The notes beneath the pieces were generated by a model, which ran no database searches, had not been told where the DNA came from, and was given only the letters and a program-made list of their open reading frames with translations. From NCBI GenBank assembly GCA_945862235.1, contig CAMAYU010000057.1, positions 1 to 32,634 on the forward strand: DNA of 32,634 nucleotides, read 5' to 3'. A program made the translations under genes and the position numbers. The DNA is from Schlesneria paludicola DSM 18645 (GTDB lineage: Bacteria > Planctomycetota > Planctomycetia > Planctomycetales > Planctomycetaceae). Positions 22,204 through 30,607 of the stretch are shown in pieces. Numbering within the stretch: the first letter of the stretch is position 1; each line of letters starts with the position of its first letter.

Positions 22204-24177
22204 ATGTTGAAACTTTCCGTCGGTTCATCGGCGCTCCAAGCCGCTCAAAAAGCGTTGGAAATCACCGGCAACAATATTGCCAACGCGAGTACACCCGGCT
22301 ACCACCGTCAGGTGCCGATTCTGTCCAGTCAACCTGCGATGCAAGCCGAAGGGTTCTCGATCGGGCGCGGCGTTGAGTTGAGCGACATCACGAGGGCGGT
22401 CAACGAAGAACTGGAAGCCTCGCTGACGCAGCAGTCTTCCCAGAACGGTTCGGCACAAGCGAAGTTGACGGTGATGAATCGCTTGGAATCGCGTTGGTCC
22501 ACCAACGAATCCTCGCCGATCGGACGGCTGGAGTCCCTCTTCAACACGCTCGAACAGCTTTCGACACGGTTGCAAGACGGTGCGTCGCGGCGTGTGGTCA
22601 CGTCCACGGCTTCGGCGACCGCCCGCGAGTTCAACTCGCTCTCCACCGACATGTACCGCATGCGTGAGGGCCTCGATCGCTTGATCATCACGGCGGCCAA
22701 TGAAGTGAATCCGCTCACCAGCCGCATCGCCGACTTAAATCGCGAAATTCAAAGGCTAAACGGGCAGGGAGTGAAACCGAACGACCTTTTGGACCGGCGC
22801 GGCGAACTGCTCAATCAACTGGCCGAACGGTTGCCGATCGAGGTTCACAACAGTGGGCAGGGGCAGTTGACGGTGTTGTCGTCGGGATTCCCGCTCGTCA
22901 TCGGAAACAAAAGCCATGACATCGCGATGTCAGTGAGCGATGCATCAGAAATTGCCGTGAAGGTTGTTGGTACCGATGCGCCGTTGCCCATCGAAGAGGG
23001 AAAACTCGGTGCGCTGCTTGAGATGCGCAACACAGGATTGAAAGGCTATCAAGACAAGCTCAACACGCTCGCTCGCGAAATCTCTCGAACTTTTGATGCC
23101 ATTCAAACGACGGGCGTCGGCCAGGGCGGAGGTTTTCAACAACTGAACGGGCAGCGCGGCACTCAGAACGTCCTCGCGAAGTTGAACGCCGCCGGACTCT
23201 CGTTTCCACCACAAGCCGGTTCGCTGTACGTCACGATGACCAACTCGACGACCGGGGAACGGACAATGACCGAGGTGGCCATCGACCCGGCATCACAAAG
23301 CCTGAGTGATGTCGCGAACGCGCTGAGTGCCTCGGTCCCAAACTTGAGCGCCTTCGTTAACAGCCAAGTCGGAACGCTCTCGCTGATTGCGGCCCCCGGC
23401 TACAAGTTCGATTTCACAGGCGGCATCGATCCCCAAATCGCGACCAGCTTTTCCGCCGGCACGACGACCACGGCCACGCCCAGCGGAACGTTCACCGGCA
23501 CGACGAATGACTCGTACAAAGTGACGTTTCTGGGGACGGGCACGATCGGAGTCACGCCGGGTCTACAAGCCCGCGTCACCGATCTAGCAGGCGATGCTGT
23601 GGCGACACTCGACATCGGACAGGGATACGAAGCGGGGCAACCGCTTAGCCTAGTCCACGGTGCCAAGATCACACTCACGCCGGGAACGGTCGCGATAGGG
23701 AACTCGTTCACGACAAAAGTCGCCGGACAACCGGACTCCGCCGGAATCCTCACGGCATTGGGATTGAACACGTTTTTCAGCGGAGACGACGCCGCAACGA
23801 TGCGGGTGAACGACGATCTGCTTGCGGATCCAGATCGGCTCGCCACGTCACGCTCCGGGCTTGTCGGCGATTCTTCCAACCTGCAACGCATGATCTCACT
23901 GCGCGACGGACAGTCCATAAACGGACAGTCCACGTTTACCGAGTCTTTCAACCAAACGCTCGGTGAGATCGGGTCCGACGTCAGCTTCTTGAAACAGCTC
24001 GACGAAACCAACCAACTGTTGACGGGTCGAATCAGCGACGAGATTCAGAGCGTGTCGGGCGTCGATCCGAATGAAGAGATGGTCCAAGTGCTGAAGTACC
24101 AGCGGATGTTTCAAATGGCGGCCAAATACATCAACACCGTCAACCAAACCCTGGATGAGTTGTTGCGACTGCAATGA
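22204..24177 (+). CDS. flgK: Flagellar hook-associated protein 1 FlgK
   Basis: FlgK caps the hook and forms the first hook-filament junction layer. The ATG at 22204 (GGTGG about 7 nt upstream, 2 nt after the flgN stop) gives a 657-residue product starting MLKLSVGSSALQAAQKALEI followed by TGNNIANASTPGYHRQ, the canonical FlgK N-terminus. Residues 60-300 hold helical D1 segments (NRLESRWSTNESSPIGRLES, TSRIADLNREIQRLNGQG). The centre, around 400-540, is Thr/Gly-rich and beta-like (FSAGTTTTATPSGTFTGTTN), the variable surface domain, making the protein about 110 residues longer than in Salmonella. The C-terminus SGVDPNEEMVQVLKYQRMFQ with MAAKYINTVNQTLDELL matches the family end. Confidence 0.95.
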   Translation: MLKLSVGSSALQAAQKALEITGNNIANASTPGYHRQVPILSSQPAMQAEGFSIGRGVELSDITRAVNEELEASLTQQSSQNGSAQAKLTVMNRLESRWSTNESSPIGRLESLFNTLEQLSTRLQDGASRRVVTSTASATAREFNSLSTDMYRMREGLDRLIITAANEVNPLTSRIADLNREIQRLNGQGVKPNDLLDRRGELLNQLAERLPIEVHNSGQGQLTVLSSGFPLVIGNKSHDIAMSVSDASEIAVKVVGTDAPLPIEEGKLGALLEMRNTGLKGYQDKLNTLAREISRTFDAIQTTGVGQGGGFQQLNGQRGTQNVLAKLNAAGLSFPPQAGSLYVTMTNSTTGERTMTEVAIDPASQSLSDVANALSASVPNLSAFVNSQVGTLSLIAAPGYKFDFTGGIDPQIATSFSAGTTTTATPSGTFTGTTNDSYKVTFLGTGTIGVTPGLQARVTDLAGDAVATLDIGQGYEAGQPLSLVHGAKITLTPGTVAIGNSFTTKVAGQPDSAGILTALGLNTFFSGDDAATMRVNDDLLADPDRLATSRSGLVGDSSNLQRMISLRDGQSINGQSTFTESFNQTLGEIGSDVSFLKQLDETNQLLTGRISDEIQSVSGVDPNEEMVQVLKYQRMFQMAAKYINTVNQTLDELLRLQ

Positions 24178-24257
24178 CGAACGAATGGTTGTGATCGGTC
24201 ACTGAGACCTCACGCTGTCCCGTTCAGAAGTTTTATCGCCGCCCACGGAGGCCGATC

Positions 24258-25715
24258 ATGCGAGTCACTTCGGAAATGCAGAGCAATCAGTCGCTGCGTT
24301 TCATTCAATCAAACTACGCCCGCTTGGCGAAGCTGCATGAACAGCTCGCGTCGGGAAAACGGATTCAGCGGCCATCCGATTCACCCGCCGAGATCGTCCA
24401 AATCCGACAGAACAGCGCCGAGAACCTGCGGCTCGACACGCACCTCAAGACGATTCGCGATGTGGGCGTGGTCCTGCAAAACAGCGTCGATGCACTGATC
24501 GAATCGCGTGGAGTTTTGACGCACGCCAAGGACATCGCCATCGAGGTGAACAGCGCCGCACACGACGCTGCTTCTGACAGCGCGTTCGCCCACCAGATCG
24601 ACGTGGTGATCGATCAGATGCTGCGCGTTGGCAACCGCCAGCTTCCCGATGGACGCTACCTGTTCGGCGGGACGGCGAGCCACGCACCGCCATTTGAAGT
24701 CACTGCCGTGGACAGCGCCGAGCGCCCTACAGACGTGGCCTACCGAGGCAGCGATCAGGCCTCGGAAGCGGTCGTCGGCAAAGAGATCCGTGTCGGAACG
24801 CTCATCCCCGGCAGTGAGGTCTTTCAGATGCGGCATCGCGCCACCACGATCTTCACTGGCACCACGGGAGCGCGTCCCGGGACCGGAACCGATAGTGCGG
24901 TCGAGCCAGGATCGCTCGTGGTGAAGCACACACTGACCTCGATTGCGGGTGCGTCGGGAGTCAGCACGGGAACGTCCTCGGCCTCGGGCGACACGATCAT
25001 TGGGCCTAGCGGCGCACACACGCTGAACATCATCGACACCAGCGGGACCGGGGCCAGCGGAACGGTGTCGCTGAATGGCGGCCCACCCGTCGCGTTCACC
25101 AATTCGGGAGCCGATCTGCGCGTCACCGGACCGAACGGCGAAGCGGTGTTCCTCAACACGACCTCCATCACGCCGGGATTCAGTGGCACGGTGTCACTGA
25201 CGGCCACGGGAACAATGTCGGTGGATGGCGGTACCACGTCACAGCCGATTGACTTCAGCGCGAATCAGGTCATGACGGACGGCGGCACCGGTGAGATGAC
25301 TAACGTCGATAGCACACAGATTCGCCGTGCCGGCACCGACCGACTCGATTACCAAGGGGCGACCGACGCTTTCCAAGCCCTGATCGCGCTGCGCGACGAC
25401 ATTCGCAACGTCCACGGTCTCAGCACGCTTGACCGTTCCAAGGCGCTCGGTCGTCACATCGCAGCCCTCGACAGAATCAACAACGACGTGATCGACGCCC
25501 TCGGCGGTCAGTCGGTGCAAGCCGAATACCTGACCAAGCTGGAAGAGCGCACGGCCGATGTGCAGCTCGATATTCAAAAAGCCACCGACGGCATTGAAGC
25601 CATCGACGTGGCCGGGACCATCGCCGCCGTCCAGAAACAAGAGAACCTGTACCAGATGAGCCTCCAGCTCACGGCCCGGATGAACTCGCTCTCATTGGCC
25701 GACTTCTTGAACTGA
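24258..25715 (+). CDS. flgL: Flagellar hook-associated protein 3 FlgL
   Basis: FlgL forms the second hook-filament junction layer. It has 485 residues (about 317 in E. coli). The N-terminus MRVTSEMQSNQSLRFIQSNY with LHEQLASGKRIQRPSDSPAE is the flagellin-type helix with the PSD motif. Helices run to GRYLFGGTAS at about 140. The middle (about 215-370) is a Gly/Ser/Thr-rich beta region with recurring SGTVSLN and GTVSLTATGT strings, the expanded variable domain. The C-terminus (VQAEYLTKLEERTADVQLDI, then AAVQKQENLYQMSLQLTARM and NSLSLADFLN) is the conserved return helix. GGAGG lies about 7 nt before the ATG. It is the last flagellar gene here; its stop faces the convergent MFS gene 11 nt away, so there is no downstream csrA or fliW. 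Confidence 0.93.
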   Translation: MRVTSEMQSNQSLRFIQSNYARLAKLHEQLASGKRIQRPSDSPAEIVQIRQNSAENLRLDTHLKTIRDVGVVLQNSVDALIESRGVLTHAKDIAIEVNSAAHDAASDSAFAHQIDVVIDQMLRVGNRQLPDGRYLFGGTASHAPPFEVTAVDSAERPTDVAYRGSDQASEAVVGKEIRVGTLIPGSEVFQMRHRATTIFTGTTGARPGTGTDSAVEPGSLVVKHTLTSIAGASGVSTGTSSASGDTIIGPSGAHTLNIIDTSGTGASGTVSLNGGPPVAFTNSGADLRVTGPNGEAVFLNTTSITPGFSGTVSLTATGTMSVDGGTTSQPIDFSANQVMTDGGTGEMTNVDSTQIRRAGTDRLDYQGATDAFQALIALRDDIRNVHGLSTLDRSKALGRHIAALDRINNDVIDALGGQSVQAEYLTKLEERTADVQLDIQKATDGIEAIDVAGTIAAVQKQENLYQMSLQLTARMNSLSLADFLN

Positions 25716-25726
25716 CGGCCGAAACT

Positions 25727-26968
25727 CTACGAGGCTTGCTGCTCACCCGATCTTGTTCCCGCCGAACGAAGGCCGAACACCATCACGAGTCCCACGGCCA
25801 TCAAGCCGGTCGCCATCCAATACGGCAGACTGCGGCCGTATTCCAACAGCGACAGCCCGGCGATCGGTCCCAAGATGCGAGCCAGCGACGAGACGCTCTG
25901 CCCCACGCCCAGCACTTCGCCTTGCTGATCGTCGCGCGTGTTGAGCGACAGCAACGAGTTGAGCGACGGCGTCGTACACGAGAACCCGACGACGCACACA
26001 GGTAGCACGTACCACAACAGCGACATCCCACCGCTCGTGGCCGCGACTCCGATCAGCCCCAAGCCGATCATCATCAGGAACGTCCCGATCAGAGCCATGC
26101 GGAACTCACCCAACTTGGGCAGCAGCCTCCGCACGAGCAGCCCCTGCGCCAGCGTGAGAATTAGCCCGATGTATGCGAAGACGTAGAAGTTCGACTTGTC
26201 GCCCACGTTGAGCTCCTTCGTGAGCAACGACAGCGTGGTCTCGAACTGCGCGAAGGCGAACGTCGTCAGGAAGATCGTTGCCAACAGCAAGCCGACATGC
26301 GGACGACTCATCGCTTTCGAGAACGCTCCCGCGTCGAACCACTTCCGCGCGGGACGACTCGCCGCGTCGGACTTGAGTGACTCGGGCAACAGGACGATCG
26401 CCGCCAGTGTCGCCAAAGCCGACAGCGCGGCGGCGACGTAGCCCGGCGCGGGACTCGGCACGCCACCGGCATCGTTTGAAACGAACCACGCGCCGAGCAA
26501 CGGCCCAAACGTGAAGCCGATGCCGAACGCCGCACCGATGATCGCCATCCCCTTGCCGCGCGACTTTTCATCCGTCGAGTCGGCGATGTACGCCTGAGCC
26601 GTCGGGATCGTCGCTCCCGCAATCCCGGCTCCACTGCGCGTGATGAACAGCCAGATCAGTGGACTGAGGCCCAAGATCGGACCCGCGTTGCCGTACTGAG
26701 TCACCAGCGCGAACAGCGTGTAGAAGATCGTCGATCCGGCCAGCCCCACGATCAGCACCGGCCGCCGACCGATTCGATCCGACAGTCGTCCCCACAACGG
26801 CGCGAACAGAAACTGCATCGCCGAGAACGACGCCATCAACAGCCCGAGGACTGGCTTCGTCGCCTCGAAGTGCCGCCCGTACCGAGGCAACAACGGCAGC
26901 ACAATCGCGAACCCGAGCAGGTCGATGAAGACCGTAATGAAAATGATCAGCAATGGTTTGCGAGACAC
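25727..26968 (-). CDS. MFS transporter, drug:H+ antiporter (TetA-like) type
   Basis: A 12-helix major facilitator of about 413 residues. It begins with LLIIFITVFIDLLGFAIVLP, very typical of the DHA1/tetracycline-efflux-like group, where an Asp in helix 1 is conserved. Motif A between helices 2 and 3 reads GRLSDRIGRRPVLIVG. Further helices include FITRSGAGIAGATIPTAQAY and IGAAFGIGFTFGPLLGAWF (motif C-like). The frame opens to 27016, but a GTG at 26968 with AGGA about 6 nt upstream starts directly before the first helix and is preferred. The substrate cannot be told; family members export drugs, sugars or metabolites. The stop lies 11 nt from the convergent flgL stop, with no clear terminator in the gap. 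Confidence 0.88.
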   Translation of the reverse strand: MSRKPLLIIFITVFIDLLGFAIVLPLLPRYGRHFEATKPVLGLLMASFSAMQFLFAPLWGRLSDRIGRRPVLIVGLAGSTIFYTLFALVTQYGNAGPILGLSPLIWLFITRSGAGIAGATIPTAQAYIADSTDEKSRGKGMAIIGAAFGIGFTFGPLLGAWFVSNDAGGVPSPAPGYVAAALSALATLAAIVLLPESLKSDAASRPARKWFDAGAFSKAMSRPHVGLLLATIFLTTFAFAQFETTLSLLTKELNVGDKSNFYVFAYIGLILTLAQGLLVRRLLPKLGEFRMALIGTFLMMIGLGLIGVAATSGGMSLLWYVLPVCVVGFSCTTPSLNSLLSLNTRDDQQGEVLGVGQSVSSLARILGPIAGLSLLEYGRSLPYWMATGLMAVGLVMVFGLRSAGTRSGEQQAS

Positions 26969-27006
26969 GGGATTCCTACGGTTGCAGTTCAAACGAGCAG
27001 AGACTT

Positions 27007-27035
27007 CCAATACCAACCCGCTGCGTAAGCGAGGG
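27007..27035. repeat. Single arm of the CCAACCCGC-AGCG repeat
   Basis: CCAATACCAACCCGCTGCGT with AAGCGAGGG is one arm of the repeat at 15434-15497; I see no matching second arm here, so it is half an element. It lies just upstream of the MFS gene. Confidence 0.65.
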
Positions 27036-27070
27036 CGAAGTCGTCACGACAGTGATCGACGGTGCCGACT

Positions 27071-27181
27071 CTACGGCAGTGTCAGCCAGCGCCAAGACAG
27101 CCAGCACAACACGGGAAACAACACGAACACCAAGAGGAGAGCGATCAGATTGGTTCTCCGTTCGTCGGGCCAGCGAGCCAT
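27071..27181 (-). CDS. Small single-span membrane protein (36 aa)
   Basis: ATG at 27181, TAG at 27071-27073. The product begins MARWPDERRTN and continues with a hydrophobic stretch (LIALLLVFVLFPVLCWLSWR), ending WLTLP. GAGGAG lies about 9 nt upstream of the ATG. A charged N-terminus followed by one 20-residue hydrophobic segment suggests an inner-membrane microprotein with its N-terminus inside. It is upstream of and on the same strand as the MFS gene (about 100 nt apart), so it could be transcribed with it. No family recognised. Longer frames on both strands over this region look non-coding. Confidence 0.5.
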   Translation of the reverse strand: MARWPDERRTNLIALLLVFVLFPVLCWLSWRWLTLP

Positions 27182-27256
27182 GTTCGTGATGCTCCTCAAA
27201 CACAAAGGCCGCGACTCAGCGAGATCGCTCGCACCGGGTCGCGGCTCGGGTCAATA

Positions 27257-27439
27257 CAAAGACAAAATGATGTTTCACAGAATGATGAAGAGCAGGAGGG
27301 TTTGATTCATGACGCGAGACATCTGGGTCGGTGCATCAGTCACTGACGGGATTCACCTGTTTGGTTTTGGTGAGGCGGGGCCTGAAGGCACCCGGCTCAC
27401 CTTAACCCTGTTCGTCTTCATCATTTTGCCCAAGATCAT
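27257..27439. repeat. 183-bp inverted-repeat element, CAAAGACAAAATGAT ends
   Basis: Left arm at 27257-27303 begins CAAAGACAAAATGATGTTTC; right arm (27404-27439) is the complement of CAAAGACAAAATGATCTTGG and continues with AATGATGAAGA and the GGGTT end. The loop includes a smaller hairpin, GGTGAGGCGGGG with a GGCTCACC-type return. It covers most of the gap between the Gfo/Idh/MocA stop and the 36-residue ORF. Confidence 0.75.
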
Positions 27440-27462
27440 TTTGTCTTTGACCTAGTTCTGTC

Positions 27463-29049
27463 CTAACCCACCAATTCCGGGTCTGTCTCAGGGGCCGCGT
27501 CGCTGTCGGCGTCGAACCATTCGGGTTTAAAGACGATCCGTTTGCGGCTCTTCATCGCGATGTTGGACGACAGCGCCATGATGGCATCCTTCATTCCCTG
27601 TTCACCCGGACAGCGGAGACCACCGTCGGCGATCTTGCCGAAGTTGTTGGTGCGGATGCAGTGGGCGAAGTGCTCCATCTCTTCGGTGTAGCCGCGACTG
27701 ACCTTGCCGATGTCGGCGACGGCCGATTGCTTGGACGGGCCGAGGCTCGCGCTGGCACTGATCGCCGGTTGGCCGTCGTTGCCGTTCAAAACGTACAGCC
27801 GCTGATCGGCGCTGGTCGTCGAAGAACCAACGCCCTCGCGATACAGCATCGCTTCGGTCTCTTGCTTCATCACGAGCGTGGCGCGGCTGCCGAAGACGGT
27901 CTCACCATACGGGTCGCCGCTGAACGAGTTCGAGTTGATCGATGAGTACGTCACGATGCAGACATCGTTCTTGTCCTCAGCGTAGTGCGGGCCGGGGAAC
28001 TCGAACGTCATGTAGACGTGATCGTCCACGTCACGGTCGTCGCCCATTTGGTCGGCGGTGCCGATCCCCTTCACGCCGTAATAGTTCTTGCCGCCGTAAC
28101 CGAAGCAGGCAATCGGCTGGACCTTGTTGAGGAAGATGCTCGCCGCATCGAGCTGGTGGCTGCCCAACTCGGCCATCAGTCCGCCGCCGGTGTTGTTGTA
28201 CAGTCGCCAGTTGATGAGCCGGTCCATCGACGGATAGCCGAAGTCTTTCTGGAGGAACTCGTCGATCGACAGGTTCTTCTCCTTCGCACGGGCCGTCAGT
28301 TCTTCGATATCGACCGCGAACTTCTTCTGGAACGATTCCTTCGTGTAGCCGCCCGGTCGCCAGCCATCGACACCGGGGAAGCTGTTGTTGCGATGCCACT
28401 GCGCCCGGATGAACTTCAGGTCGCCCATCAACCCGCTACGCATCAGCGAGTTGGCGTTGTCGTAGAGGACGTTGTAGTGACGCTGATGTCCGACGGCGAG
28501 CAGTTTCTTCTCGGCGCGGGCGACGCGGATCATCTCCTTGCACTGCGTGACGGTGTGCGCCATCAGCTTCTCGGTCAGGACGTGCTTGCCCGCCTTGAGG
28601 CAGTCGATCGCGACCTGTGCGTGCTGGCAGAGTGGCACCGCGATGACGACCGCTTCGATCTCGGGATGCTTCGCGAGCAGTTCCTTGTGGTCCTTGTAGA
28701 TTTTCACTTTGAGAGCCGATTCGCGCCCGAGCTTGCGAATCAGACCCCAGCGTACTTCGTTGCCGTCTCCGTTGAGTGCCCGCACTTGGTTCTTCGGTCG
28801 CAGGTCGGCACACGCGACAATGTCCATGTATTCGGGCGGATGCTGCGTCAGCAGGACCGAGCCTTCGTCACCCGTCCCGATGAAGCCGACCTTCACCGGG
28901 TTCCCTTGAATGGCCCCGTAGCCAAAGTAGGCCGCGCCGAGTGTCGGCACGGCGGCCGCTGCTCCGACGAGAAACTGGCGTCGCGTGAACGACACCGCTT
29001 CATGAAAGTTTTCCCTGCCGAGCTGTTCTTGTTCTGGTGTCAGTTTCAT
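27463..29049 (-). CDS. Tat-exported Gfo/Idh/MocA-family oxidoreductase
   Basis: A 528-residue NAD(P)-dependent sugar or inositol dehydrogenase-like protein. A twin-arginine motif TRRQFLVGAAAA (22-33) precedes a hydrophobic stretch, so it is probably exported folded with its cofactor. The Rossmann motif VGFIGTGDEG (54-63) is followed by CADLRPKNQ, VVIAVPLCQHAQVAIDCLKA and HVLTEKLMA (E160-K161, the family EKP-like motif). The C-terminal domain shows GGGLMAELGSHQLDAASIFL, where GGG and H-x-x-D are typical. The substrate is unknown; such exported members are very abundant in planctomycetes and are thought to act on polysaccharide-derived sugars. AAGGAG lies 7 nt before the ATG. The DoxX-family gene lies upstream on the same strand. 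Confidence 0.92.
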   Translation of the reverse strand: MKLTPEQEQLGRENFHEAVSFTRRQFLVGAAAAVPTLGAAYFGYGAIQGNPVKVGFIGTGDEGSVLLTQHPPEYMDIVACADLRPKNQVRALNGDGNEVRWGLIRKLGRESALKVKIYKDHKELLAKHPEIEAVVIAVPLCQHAQVAIDCLKAGKHVLTEKLMAHTVTQCKEMIRVARAEKKLLAVGHQRHYNVLYDNANSLMRSGLMGDLKFIRAQWHRNNSFPGVDGWRPGGYTKESFQKKFAVDIEELTARAKEKNLSIDEFLQKDFGYPSMDRLINWRLYNNTGGGLMAELGSHQLDAASIFLNKVQPIACFGYGGKNYYGVKGIGTADQMGDDRDVDDHVYMTFEFPGPHYAEDKNDVCIVTYSSINSNSFSGDPYGETVFGSRATLVMKQETEAMLYREGVGSSTTSADQRLYVLNGNDGQPAISASASLGPSKQSAVADIGKVSRGYTEEMEHFAHCIRTNNFGKIADGGLRCPGEQGMKDAIMALSSNIAMKSRKRIVFKPEWFDADSDAAPETDPELVG

Positions 29050-29073
29050 GGTGGTCTCCTTACATGTGTCAGT

Positions 29074-29160
29074 CGTAGGACGCGCACTCTTGCCCGTCCG
29101 AATTTGATTGCAATGCGACGCTTGCGGATCAAGCAGGACGGGCAGGAGCGCCCATCCCGC
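29074..29160. repeat. CGTAGGACGCGC inverted repeat
   Basis: Arms at 29074-29099 (CGTAGGACGCGCACTCTTGC) and 29136-29160 are imperfectly complementary, strongest at TGCCCGTCC with GGACGGGCA. It lies between the DoxX-family stop and the Gfo/Idh/MocA start and could attenuate or process a shared transcript. Confidence 0.65.
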
Positions 29161-29171
29161 AAATCATTTGA

Positions 29172-30485
29172 TCATTTCTTCTCAGACTCATTCTTCGGTC
29201 GTCGTGTGAACAGCACCGACACCGCCGCATCCAGTCCGAACCACTTCCCGCTCGGCATCGCGGCGATGGCGAGCAGCGCGACCATCTCGACGAAGTTTTT
29301 GTTCACGAACAGATTGTGCTCGATGCTCGGGATCTCTTGCACGCCGGGCCAAGGTGGCATCGCGAGATAAAACAGAGTCAGCAGCGCGGCACCACCGAGG
29401 GCAGAGAGTCTCGTGAACAGACCGAGCATCAACAGCAGGCCGAAGATCGTCAGCCCCCACATCGTTCGCAGATTGATGCTGCGGATCGGGCTGGCGGCGG
29501 GGGCAACCGGTCCGGTCGCGAGTTGCTCGACACTCAGCAGTTCTTCCGCCGAAGTGAACAACTCTTGTTCGAGAGCCTGCACTGGCCCCACCAGATCGCG
29601 GCGAAGCTGCTGGACCTCGATCCATTGCTTGCCGAGATGATCCCAATCGGACTTCGTCTTCGCCTTCGCATACTGTTGTTCGTAGAAGGCGAGATAGTTT
29701 TTGTATTTGTCCACGTCACCGATCACGACGGGCGTTTGTTTTGAGGCCGAGTCGCCTGCCGATGCATCGCCGTCGTCGCCTCCTTTTCCCCCCGCATTGG
29801 CCTTCAGCATCACACCAACTCGCTCGGGGTCCTGCTTCAACAACGCGGTCAGTCGCTCGTGGAACGAGAGTCGCGACGACAGCTTCGCGACCTCTTTCAC
29901 CGCCTTGATGAAGTCGTCAAACGGAGCCTGCGCCGCTTTGTCCTCGGGCTTGGCTTTTTCGGCAGCATCGACAAGTCGATCTCGTTCAATGGGGAGCAGG
30001 TGCAGCTTGCCATCGACGATCAACCGCTTGGCTTTCGCGTCAAACTTGATCGCCTTCTTGCTGACACCGCCAACGTTGGCGAGATCGAAGTCGGGCGGAA
30101 GCGACTCCAATGCGGCGGCAAACGAATCCTGTCCGTCCATCAGGCGGTTGAGTCGATCTTGCACCGGCTGCTTGCTGACGCTGTTCGGCTGATCGACTGC
30201 GGGATAGTGAGCCAAGAATCGCTCACGCCAGCCATCCCATTTGGCCGTCATGTGACCATGATCGAGCCACTTTAAATCGTTCGGATCGCCGGTCATCTCA
30301 CGAAACGTGCCGCGCATCGGCCCGGTCGCGTTTTTGAGATAGCCCTCGGCCGACCACGGCGTGGAGGTCTTGAGCGTGCTCAGTTTCCACAGCCCCTCGT
30401 ACATCAAATGCCACCCGATCGAGATGCGGAGCAGCACGAGCAAGACCACCGCCAACAGCGAGATTTTTCGCAAATCACCAGACAC
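29172..30485 (-). CDS. DoxX-family membrane protein with a large inserted domain
   Basis: The 437-residue protein starts at GTG (GAGAG upstream) with a first membrane helix (residues 8-28, SLLAVVLLVLLRISIGWHLM) followed by YEGLWKL, the DoxX signature. Then come about 285 residues of hydrophilic, mainly helical sequence (Asp/Lys/Ala-rich, including a Gly/Asp linker GGKGGDDGDASAGD), and finally three hydrophobic segments (WGLTIFGLLLMLGLFTRLSA, ALLTLFYLAMP, FVEMVALLAIAAMPSGKWFG). DoxX proteins are normally about 130-180 residues with four helices, so the loop after helix 1 is expanded by a whole domain. DoxX/DoxD proteins are linked to quinone-dependent redox or thiosulfate oxidation; the role here is unknown. 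Adjacent to the Gfo/Idh/MocA gene on the same strand. Confidence 0.8.
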   Translation of the reverse strand: MSGDLRKISLLAVVLLVLLRISIGWHLMYEGLWKLSTLKTSTPWSAEGYLKNATGPMRGTFREMTGDPNDLKWLDHGHMTAKWDGWRERFLAHYPAVDQPNSVSKQPVQDRLNRLMDGQDSFAAALESLPPDFDLANVGGVSKKAIKFDAKAKRLIVDGKLHLLPIERDRLVDAAEKAKPEDKAAQAPFDDFIKAVKEVAKLSSRLSFHERLTALLKQDPERVGVMLKANAGGKGGDDGDASAGDSASKQTPVVIGDVDKYKNYLAFYEQQYAKAKTKSDWDHLGKQWIEVQQLRRDLVGPVQALEQELFTSAEELLSVEQLATGPVAPAASPIRSINLRTMWGLTIFGLLLMLGLFTRLSALGGAALLTLFYLAMPPWPGVQEIPSIEHNLFVNKNFVEMVALLAIAAMPSGKWFGLDAAVSVLFTRRPKNESEKK

Positions 30486-30561
30486 TCGATCACTCTCTTC
30501 CTACGTGGGGCGGGTTTGTCACCTGCCTGATTTTTCGTCATCGATTGAAGTTCGTCGTCTC

Positions 30562-30585
30562 ACCGCGGGGCGTTGCCCACGCGGT
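30562..30585. repeat. Small GC hairpin between apbE and the DoxX-family gene
   Basis: ACCGCGGGGC pairs with GCCCACGCGGT (one bulged A) around a short loop. No T-run follows on the minus strand, so it is more likely a palindromic repeat than a terminator. Confidence 0.5.
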
Positions 30586-30607
30586 AAAACGATTGAGCCA
30601 GCCAATC

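Noticed and set aside
9916-29160. CRISPR array
   Set aside because: Repeats are dispersed palindromes without regular spacers, and no cas genes are present.
27985-29370. 461-residue plus-strand ORF
   Set aside because: It is antisense to the Gfo/Idh/MocA gene, whose Tat signal and Rossmann motifs are clear; the translation has no recognisable family.
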